Below are positions 11,301 through 16,646 of a stretch of 16,646 nt of DNA, one piece after another. Position numbers and translations under genes: made by a program. The notes below the pieces were generated by a model that worked only from the letters and a program-made list of their open reading frames with translations, ran no database searches and was not told where the DNA came from. The stretch is from Gonium pectorale (lineage: Eukaryota; Chlorophyta; Chlorophyceae; Chlamydomonadales; Volvocaceae), in contig LSYV01000057.1 in the NCBI GenBank assembly GCA_001584585.1, forward strand, positions 449,418-466,063. Reading direction: 5' to 3'. Position 1 is the first letter of the stretch. Each line of letters opens with the position of its first letter.

Positions 11301-14300
11301 CTGGTCTGCAGGTGCGGGGCAGTGGCGACCCAGCGGTGGCGGAGCTTGCGGCGCGGGGCGCCTGAAGTGGACTCTATGGCCAGCCGCCGAGTGCCGTTGG
11401 GCGGCGGCGAGGCGGCGGCCGAAGACGGGGGAGGGGCGGGGTCACTGGTGCTCGGCGGCGACTGGGGCGGGACGTAGATGCAGCGGTCGTCGTTGGGAAG
11501 GTCTGGGATCACGCAGGGCTCGTAAATCTGCGCGGGTGCGGGCGTGGGTGCCGTTACCGGCAGTTAGGCAGCAGATTACTAGAGCGGGTGATACGCGGCA
11601 GGCCACCAGCGGGCGAGGCCTGAATTAAAGAGGGGCATGCGCGCAGCCCCGTACGTGTCATCCCAGGGGCAGGGAGGGAACCACGGCGCGCACCGCTGCA
11701 TGCCAGAACACGCAACCAGCGTGTGTGACGCAGATCGGTGCTATGGTGTAGACCGAATGAAGCGCACCTTGAGCTTCATGATGAAGTTGGCGCTAGGCAG
11801 CTTCGGCTCGCTCATGCTGGCGGGCTTGCCGCTCGCAGACAGATCCTGCGTGCCGTACGCACGTGCGTGTGAGCCGTACATGGAGGACACTGGGCGGGAC
11901 AGCAGCGAGTTGAGTGCGAGTTCGTGCGCAGGCAGCGCAGACAGCGCAGCCTAGCCCATTTTGTCACGGCGTACACGCACGGGCAGGAACGCATTCTTGT
12001 GTCGCATCCCCAACGAATCCCCCAATCAAGCAGCCCGTACCTTGATTGTGTTGAAAAAGCCCAGCACGGCGTACGAGCCTATGTACGACATGGAGAGCGG
12101 GAGACGACAGGGCTCCGTTTCACACTTATACACGGGCGATAGTGGAAGCACCCAGCCAGCGGCACATGCGTGCGCACCCACCCAGCAGCAGCACGCGCGC
12201 GTTGACGACAGGGCGACGACAGGGGCGACGTTGCCGACGCTATGCCATCCGTCCAAAGACGCACCCCTTCCCCCGCGTATTGCTCGGCCGTGTCTGCCCC
12301 CACCGATTGGCGGCCGGCCGGGTACGGCACGGCGCTGCAACCTCTTCATTCACCGTCTCAACCGTACCAGACATGCTCGCACTTCGCACGTTCGAAGCCT
12401 GAATGGCATGCGCAACACCGCACTCACCCAGGAGTGCACGGCGAGTGCTGGAAACCCGGAATCCCGCCTCGGCGAAAATGTTTGCGATGACAGTCGAGAA
12501 TGTGATGACCGTGCCGTCTAGCGTGACGGTGCCTGCGTGGCACACGAAGGGACCCAAACACGTCTTATTGGATGCCCGTGGGACAAGACGCACTTGAGGG
12601 AGACTGAGAGCACTGATTCCGAGACCGCGTGCTTATGGTCCGCCCACGTAAGCAACCCATGCCCATACACATACCTGCGGCCGTGATGATGTGCAGAACG
12701 GTGCCGTGAATACTGCCCTCGAGCGGAATGCGGGCGACTCCCTGGACCATGAGGCCCAACTGCGCCTTGCCCGTGCCGTTGATCTGCAGAGGGGGAGGAG
12801 GGCGGGGGCAAGTGGGAAAGGAGAGTTGTGAATCGGGTCATACGGCGAAAGGTGCCCATACGCACCGCCACGCACCACCTGCACCAAGTGCCCACGCACC
12901 CACATAACAGCAGGGCACGGTTACCCCGCCGTATTAGGAGCGGCGAGGGCGAGGGCGGGGGAAGGGCGCCGGGCAGATGCGAAGCACACGGCGGGGCCCA
13001 GAAGCCGCAAATGGCAGCTTGAGCTCAGATCGGCAGGCTTGCCGCTCGAGGACACACGCTGCGTGAGTGCGTACGGTGCCGTCCATAGGGAGCAGCGAGG
13101 GTCACCATAGACTGGTCGCAACGCCTCACGCTCACCAGCAGGTACTTGAGCTCAAGCAGGTCCCCAATGTCGATCTCGCTGTTGAGTGACTGAGGGGTGC
13201 CCATATAACTGCGGGCGGGAAGGCGGGACAGGGGATGGGAGTGGTCTCAAAAAAGCATTGAGCAGCGCGACAGGTGCCGCAGCGCAGTGCCTACCGGTAC
13301 TTGGCCTACGAGGGCCGCTCGCTGCAACTATAGATTGAAAGGTGGCAGCCGCCGTTACAGAGACATTCCAGCCGCTTTCACCTGAGCGGAGTAAGTAACC
13401 CCGCCAGCCCTGCTGTTCTGACCTTCTTCAATGGCTTCATAAAAGCCGAACGCTAGCATACGCGTCGGCTTCATTATCAGTCCACACACGGCATGCTTCA
13501 ACCCCACTCACTCTGCGGTTTGGAGTACGTTGGTGGTGTTCTTGGTACTGTCGGGCGTGAGCCGCTGCACCATGGCCCCGTTGTGGACGCTGAACTCAGC
13601 ACTGCCGGTGCGAACGATGTCCATGGATGTGCCGTCCGAGTTCTTGACAAACATGACGCCGCCCTTGACCTGCGGGTCGCAAACGGCAGTGCAAGGCACG
13701 AGAAAGATGAAGCGCGGTAGCGACAACTGGCCCGTTCGAAGTCCAAAGCAAACCGTGTAATGTGACAGGCCCAGCCAACACACAAAAACGCCTCGCCACG
13801 GCCCACGTAAGCAGCAGGTGGGTATTGTACCGGCGTCACACATGTACGACAAGCTGTGCTGGCAGAACAAGCCTCCGCCATATTGCACGCTCACCTCGGT
13901 GTCCTTGAGGCTGTACAGCATGGCGTACCTGAGGGAGGAGAAAGCCAGCGGGGCGGACAGAGTCTGAGCGTTATGATGATCGCCCAGGCAGGGATAGGAA
14001 TAAAAGGTAGACGCAGAGCCGGCCATTACAAGATACGCACGCGGATGCGAAATACTCACGTGAGACCGATGATGGTGCCGATGAGGACAATGCCGAACAC
14101 GAACATGGCGACGATGGCGAAGATCATGTACTTGCGCTCCTTGCGGCCCCGGGCCACGCCCTCCAGGAGGCCTACCAGCTCAGTCACGTCGATCTGGCCG
14201 CTACCGTCACGGTCCAGTTCTGCGGGCGGCACAGACGTGGTGGGAAGGCTCACCATGGTCTGTGTGCTCACACAACAGTCGTCGCGTTGCTTGTAGAGCA

Positions 14301-15232
14301 AGGTGGCTCGCCGGATGGGGTCCCAGCCAGCAACAGCCAAGCAAGGTAGAAGGAGATATCGCAAGATACTCTTCAGTCGCTCGGAGGATCCTCGTGGGTG
14401 CCGCAACAACACATGTATGGTTTTACGTGCAGCATGTCCCGAGGCAGCTATTACCCAACCACACTGGCTCACGCACGTACGCTCGATATGGCGTGTTTGT
14501 TTTTCCGTGGGGCCATCTGCCCGTACAAAAGCCCGCGTCGCATCAGCAACTACAAGCGGGCACCTGTTCATACCCATAGAATCTGTGTATCGTATACCGA
14601 TGCGCACTTACCCTCGAGGATCTCCATCAGCTTCTGGTCCCTCTTGCCATTTCCAACTGTTGAGAAGCAAGGGTGCGTTTTGAAGTCGATGCAACAGTAT
14701 GAGCAGCGCGCGGGCGTATGACACCGTGACGCGGCTTCCGACCCCTTGACACGTTCGGTTGGGCAGCGCTATGTACATTAGCAACATCAACGGCACGACC
14801 ATGAAGGCTTGGAGAATGACACGCTGCGCACCGCCCCTGCAACAAGTTAAACGCTTCGCAATGATGGTTTGCGTCTCCCACACAACTTCTCCGACACCCC
14901 AGCTAGCGCCCTATCCATCCAGCCACCATGACGTGCGTGCCCCGCCTCTCTAGCGCATACACAATACGCACTTTGCTTGATGACCTCCTTGACGCTAAGC
15001 GTCCTCGACATGGCTTTCGGGCCTGGGGGTTGCGACGGGAACAAGCGGTTTTGTCAGCAAGGCCAAACCGCTTGACCTGACTAGGCCACAGTATCGAAGC
15101 CGAAGCGAGCAAGCGCGGTAGGTGAACCCGGACCTCTGCCACACCTGCTAGTGACAGCGTGACTGCCGTTTCGGAAACCGGCCCGGCGTTGTTGCTCGGT
15201 CGGTCTCCGCCTCCTGGCGGAGCTGTCGACAT
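832..15232 (-). CDS. Multi-exon gene: EF-hand, single membrane helix, VMO-I domain and two R-type lectin domains
   Basis: This is a single split gene of about 41 exons encoding about 1,285 residues. The start is the ATG at 15232-15230, with A at -3 and an in-frame TAG 12 nt upstream. The TAA stop is at 834-832. Exon and intron junctions were placed by eye at GT-AG sites with pyrimidine tracts. Phases agree across every junction except intron 1149-1392. The N-terminus is a cytosolic Ca2+-binding EF-hand followed by one membrane helix. Everything after it is predicted extracellular and ends in three-repeat VMO-I and two R-type lectin beta-trefoils. The likely role is glycan binding at the cell surface coupled to Ca2+; this is inferred from the domains only. 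Exon coordinates are given in the segment entries below. Two genes are unlikely, because no stop, start or phase break separates the halves. I am least sure of exons 13, 20 and 28 and of the final three exons. Confidence 0.8.
3237..3453. repeat. CA-rich microsatellite and dispersed GGGCATAA repeats in an intron
   Basis: CA dinucleotide runs at about 3238-3256 and 3284-3303 are followed by a 13-bp duplication (ACGCACATTCGCA at 3311-3323 and 3325-3337). A motif CACGGGCATAACG occurs at about 3301-3313 and 3348-3360. Its longer form CGTAACACAYGGGCATAA occurs at about 3341-3358 and 3434-3451. All lie in the 389-nt intron between exons 33 and 34, which holds no exon that I can see. Confidence 0.65.
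3841..3870. repeat. 10-bp tandem repeat before the acceptor of exon 33
   Basis: ATTGGTTTGC is present twice (3851-3870), with a diverged copy ATTGCGTTGC at 3841-3850. It lies directly upstream of the exon 33 acceptor in transcript order. It may supply branch-point context, but this is not clear. Confidence 0.6.
4250..5638 (-). other. Exons 29-32: VMO-I (vitelline membrane outer layer protein I) domain
   Basis: The exons are 5392-5638, 4989-5162, 4612-4703 and the first half of 4181-4362 (residues about 807-990). Three homologous repeats are visible, each carrying the family hallmarks. G-x-W-G-D-W occurs at 820-824 (GYWGDW), 889-893 (FWGDW) and 944-947 (WGDW). A Leu/Met-x-Val/Ile-Glu strand then leads to Asp-Asp-Thr at 864-866, 918-920 and 974-976, followed by A-x-N and a Cys. 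VMO-I is a beta-prism I fold of about 180-190 residues, and all three repeats are present here. In hen egg VMO-I is an outer vitelline membrane protein with reported carbohydrate-related activity. Here it probably acts as a second glycan-binding unit beside the lectins. The intron between exons 31 and 32 splits the third repeat right after Asp-Asp-Thr. Confidence 0.92.
5284..5297. repeat. Two-unit telomere-like repeat (CCCTAAA)2 in an intron
   Basis: CCCTAAACCCTAAA, followed by two more A, lies in the intron between exons 29 and 30. The unit is the complement of TTTAGGG, the telomere repeat of plants and many green algae. Such short interstitial copies, also called telo-boxes, occur near promoters or at repaired breaks. 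Two units could also be chance. Confidence 0.6.
5867..5906 (-). other. Exon 28 (tentative): 40-nt linker exon
   Basis: A 40-nt exon encoding GSAAVKEETDNPT joins exon 27 (phase 0) to exon 29 (phase 1), which otherwise do not fit. The acceptor TTGCAG follows a branch-point-like CTAAC with a weak pyrimidine tract. The donor is GTAGGT. The segment is polar and would be a spacer before the VMO-I domain. Confidence 0.5.
6119..7950 (-). other. Exons 21-27: Cys-rich beta-strand repeat region
   Basis: The exons are 7871-7950, 7669-7709, 7417-7458, 7193-7263, 6737-6825, 6391-6466 and 6119-6208 (residues about 630-792). Phases agree at every junction. The text repeats a short strand pattern of Ser or Glu, hydrophobic, D or E-D, hydrophobic, then Ala/Ser-Cys. 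Examples are AACSIDVAWY, AGSLELDTC, INVSIDIASAC, AELSFEMDFSSCC and VVGSIDIVSN. Alternating polar and hydrophobic residues suggest a beta-barrel, beta-prism or beta-solenoid stabilised by disulfides. A sequon lies at N711. The acceptor of exon 24 is ambiguous: 7263 was chosen over one 27 nt further upstream in transcript order. I know of no named family for it. Confidence 0.72.
7951..8651 (-). other. Longest intron (701 nt), no gene seen
   Basis: This intron lies between tentative exon 20 and exon 21. It contains an inverted repeat with 7-bp arms (GCCGTAC at 8229-8235 and GTACGGC at 8242-8248, loop 6 nt). The motif GCCGTACATATC from its left half recurs at about 8415-8426. A short CACCG pentamer run lies near 8261-8280. 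Long open frames cross it on both strands (for example 8142-9053 on plus), but they look like composition effects. If tentative exon 20 is wrong, this intron is part of a larger one. Confidence 0.45.
8652..8704 (-). other. Exon 20 (tentative): short helical segment
   Basis: This 53-nt candidate exon bridges exon 19 (ends phase 1) and exon 21 (starts phase 0), which cannot be joined directly in frame. It has an acceptor after CTGCTCGCAG and a donor GTGTGG, and encodes DEETSRRRIAETAVLAQ. The text is helical and charged, unlike the beta-rich neighbours. Some exon of length 2 modulo 3 is required between 7951 and 8979, and this is the best I found. Another choice is possible. Confidence 0.35.
8980..10822 (-). 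other. Exons 14-19: glycosylation-rich ectodomain of unknown family
   Basis: The exons are 10762-10822, 10495-10615, 10003-10142, 9713-9785, 9348-9411 and 8980-9159 (residues about 399-611). All junction phases agree, and donors are consensus or near (GTAAGT, GTGGGT, GTGAGT, GTAAGT, GTCAGT, GTGGGA). The text is rich in aromatics and beta-like, for example RVVYDFPIYPFWQKIEV, NYTYTGIDTVGDK, HFEMYVVQPSSQNN and DYWDSLDTNTPLRFEF. Sequons are at N476, N488, N494, N523 and N582. I see Cys only at residues 474 and 585, so little disulfide bonding. I do not recognise the domain. It would sit on the outside of the cell between the Pro-rich linker and the Cys-rich repeat region. Confidence 0.75.
11120..11130 (-). 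other. Exon 13: 11-nt microexon
   Basis: Eleven bases lie between a strong acceptor (pyrimidine tract TTCTTCCCTTTCTTTCCCC, then TCTGGCAG) and a good donor (GTACGAAGG). The length is exactly what is needed to carry phase 2 from exon 12 to phase 1 at exon 14; it encodes R-A-L-A and the first base of D. Without it exons 12 and 14 cannot be joined in frame. The alternative is to use the second CAG as acceptor and read YEGRAYRAFKACVGG; this reads smoothly but needs a poorer downstream donor. Confidence 0.5.
11283..11527 (-). other. Exon 12: CxxxxxxxxxxC segment, proline-rich linker and basic patch
   Basis: This 245-nt exon opens in phase 0 (IYEPCVIPDLPNDDRC) and runs into a Pro/Ser/Ala linker at about residues 333-356. 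A sequon follows at N357, then paired basics R360-R361 and a basic cluster at R372-R378 (PRRKLRHR). Such linkers separate globular domains in green algal extracellular proteins. The basic cluster is a possible processing site that could free the lectin-bearing part from the membrane anchor. The exon ends at the donor GTAGGC. No alternative donor inside the exon looks better. The function beyond spacer is inference. Confidence 0.7.
11768..13928 (-). other. Exons 5-11: membrane-proximal ectodomain of unknown fold
   Basis: The exons are 13895-13928, 13512-13669, 13136-13208, 12675-12783, 12428-12532, 12041-12078 and 11768-11845 (residues about 116-313). The text alternates beta-like strands and Gly/Thr turns, for example VKGGVMFVKNSDGTS, LELKYLLINGTGKAQLG, GSIHGTVLHIITAAG and TVTLDGTVITF. 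Sequons are at N170 and N205. Intron phases close at all six internal junctions. I do not recognise a named domain. I recall similar segments behind the EF-hand and membrane helix in green algal predicted proteins, which suggests a lineage family. It probably forms the stalk or a beta-sandwich next to the membrane. Exon 7 could instead begin 30 nt further in at a weaker acceptor; the longer form has a better pyrimidine tract. Confidence 0.75.
13012..13058 (-). pseudogene. Decayed duplicate of exon 11 inside an intron
   Basis: On the minus strand this stretch matches the start of exon 11 (11768-11845). Both have CACGCAG at the acceptor, then a shared CGAGCGGCAAGCC and nearby AAGCTGCC. Both also share GTACG a little upstream of the acceptor. 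The exon 11 reading SASGKPASMSEPKLP corresponds here to SSSGKPADLSS, after which the frame is lost by a small deletion. It sits in the intron between exons 7 and 8, about 1.2 kb upstream of the intact copy in transcript order. It is not needed for any phase, so I read it as a relic of tandem exon duplication rather than a used exon. Confidence 0.5.
14060..14656 (-). other. Exons 3-4: EF-hand and transmembrane helix
   Basis: Exon 3 is 14612-14656 and exon 4 is 14060-14219. Together they encode helix-loop-helix text KLMEILEELDRDGSGQIDVT. Its loop is D64-x-D66-x-S68-x-Q70-x-D72-x-x-E75, with every calcium-liganding position filled. Basic residues GRKERK follow, then a strongly hydrophobic stretch (about residues 93-115, MIFAIVAMFVFGIVLIGTII). 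The basic flank on the N-terminal side predicts the N-terminus in the cytosol. The preceding segment (GNGKRDQKLM) looks like the remnant of a first, non-canonical hand. Exon 3 has a near-consensus donor (GTAAGT), and exon 4 ends at GTGAGT. Similar EF-hand plus membrane-helix starts occur in predicted green algal proteins, as far as I recall. Confidence 0.88.
14972..15232 (-). other. Exons 1-2: start codon and cytosolic N-terminus
   Basis: Exon 1 is 15145-15232 and exon 2 is 14972-15022, separated by a 122-nt intron (GTGTGG...CCCCAG). Exon 1 encodes a Pro/Gly-rich head of 29 residues beginning MSTAPPGGGD. Exon 2 continues through PKAMSRTLSVKEVIKQ into the EF-hand helix. A second ATG in exon 2 (15011-15009) also has a good context and would give a protein 33 residues shorter. 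I prefer the upstream ATG because the donor and acceptor phases match exactly and the splice sites are good. No signal peptide is visible, as expected for a type II membrane protein. No convincing TATA box is seen upstream. Confidence 0.65.
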
Positions 15233-16646
15233 CTTGACTCGCTAGTACTGCATGCGAGGAGGCAACCAAAGGTAGAGTGACATATTTGCTTGCTGCCCTC
15301 GCCCGAAACTACTCAAAATGGTGCTCGCACGGTCAGGAGGACAGCGTATGCTCACACATGCCAGCAGGCGGGGTTCATTGATTTCTTCCCCAAGCAACAT
15401 ACACCAGGCAGGCTTGGCAGGTCGCTCGAGCGACGCAATCCGTTGCGAAAGCGAAGCACGGCCGGCAAATGCCATCATGCATCAGGGCTGTGCAGTGCCA
15501 GGCGCAAGCACGCTGGCGCAAGCAAGCGAGCTGGCGCTTTGCAGTCGTCAGGACGGACCTGCCCACTGCAGCTGCTTGGGCTTGCTCCTGAAGCCTGCCT
15601 ACCGAATAATGATTGTGTACAGATGGCCGGGACGAGGGTATTTACTCGATGTGTTATTACGTACGGCAAAGTGCATGCAACCCAAGGGTGCCTTTGCTGC
15701 AGCGGCGAAGCAACGCTTAGGCAGCGCAAAAGCCACAGGCCTTCTATCTCTCTGCTATCTCTATGCTATCAGGCTTTTCGTGACCGCCGCGGACCGTGAC
15801 TACGAAAGGGGCAGTAAGCGAATGGACCGGTGGTCCGGGCTCCGAGCATGCTCGTGCTCGCGAAAATACCGGCCAACCCCCGTCTCAAGCTCGCCATACA
15901 ATCCAATGTTGAATCGCTTGTACCCCACAAAGATGACACCCTCTATCGTTGTGTCCGGCGAGCACGAGGAGTTACCGCGCGAACAGCGAGAACAGTGAGG
16001 AACATGCTTGTCGCCCACTAGCGGCGGACGAAAGCTGTATGGAAGAATTCACCCCCAATGTAATGGCGGGCATTCAGGCACTGGCCGCCCCGCTGGCGCC
16101 AGCCCCAGGCTGCTCTCCGTTGACCGCAATTGTACGCCGGTAATTGTAAAGGGCATAAGTATGCCTTTTGATTGGAGTGGCAAGCACGGCGGTTCGCCGG
16201 TGAAACCTTTTGCGAGCAGGCCCGAGCGGTTGAACGTAACCGTCCAGCCTGCTCGCGCCTCTCGCGGCGGCCCAACCTTGCCACAGCTATTGCAATCGAC
16301 AATGTAGATCATAAATCCAAGTTTGTACGTTAGAGTCATACGTAGACCGCTGTAATGCACACCTGGTGGCAGATTGGAACGCCCCTTTCCGCGCCCGCAG
16401 TGGTTATCCACCAGAGCTCGCCGGCAGAAACTTAGTCCACAACATCCGGCCACAAAATGTGCAGCGAGCAGGGGACTTCAGCGGCGTTTTTCCGGAGAGC
16501 ATGTCCGGCAGTTAGCCAACGGCCACACCAATATCCCCCATATGCGCGCCTTTCTCGCATTGAGGCATAGCTGTTGCCATGTTATGATAACCTGCTCAGC
16601 CATGCCTGTGTCCATCAAGATGCCAGGGGAAGAGCGGTTGACGAAG
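15233..16646. other. Upstream flank of the gene; no gene recognised
   Basis: The promoter and 5' UTR of the minus-strand gene should lie here, but no TATA box, initiator or spliced leader exon could be supported. On minus, one frame is open from 16453 to 15800 except for a single TGA at 16051-16049. The text includes NRSGLLAKGFTGEPPC and VGYKRFNIGLYGELE. Third positions are less GC-rich than in the main gene, and the plus strand is open over much of the same stretch, so I do not call it a gene. Confidence 0.45.

Noticed and set aside
15318..15998. 226-codon open frame on plus
   Set aside because: No recognisable motifs, uneven composition, and the opposite strand is open over part of it.
1..16646. 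Prokaryotic operon, CRISPR array, tRNA or rRNA genes
   Set aside because: No ribosome binding site pattern, direct-repeat array, cloverleaf or rRNA-like core was seen. The coding text is split by spliceosomal introns throughout.

Overview
The window is eukaryotic nuclear DNA. The evidence is one reading path on the minus strand split into about 41 short exons by GT-AG introns. Exons are 11 to 247 nt and introns about 120 to 700 nt. The GC-rich third codon positions, high intron density, CA-rich intron microsatellites, a plant/green-algal type telomere-like motif (CCCTAAA) and the style of the N-terminal EF-hand membrane module all point to a chlorophyte green alga, most likely Chlamydomonadales. 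The organism call is an inference from memory of such genomes, not the result of a search.

Layout. Almost the whole window (15232 down to 832) is one gene, which I assembled by hand. I required each exon to start in the phase in which the previous exon ended. That phase check closes at every junction except the last intron but one. The predicted protein is about 1,285 residues. In order it has: a short cytosolic N-terminus with a canonical EF-hand (loop residues 64-75); a single transmembrane helix (about 93-115); a membrane-proximal ectodomain of unknown fold (116-332); a proline-rich linker followed by a basic patch (333-378); a second, glycosylation-rich ectodomain (399-611); a Cys-rich beta-strand repeat region (630-792); a complete three-repeat VMO-I (vitelline membrane outer layer I) domain (about 807-990); and two tandem R-type (ricin-B-like) beta-trefoil lectin domains (about 1000 to the C-terminus). 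No toxin catalytic domain is present; only the sugar-binding fold is seen.

Flanks. Positions 1-831 hold the downstream flank of the gene and short tandem repeats. Positions 15233-16646 hold the upstream flank; I recognise no gene there, only unassigned open frames.

How it may work. Twelve N-glycosylation sequons all lie on the C-terminal side of the membrane helix and none on the EF-hand side. Basic residues just before the helix also support a type II topology. The protein therefore looks like a surface glycan-binding protein with a Ca2+-binding cytosolic tail, perhaps for adhesion, mating, prey or matrix recognition. That role is inference. I do not know of a described protein with the EF-hand, membrane helix, VMO-I and double R-type lectin combination.
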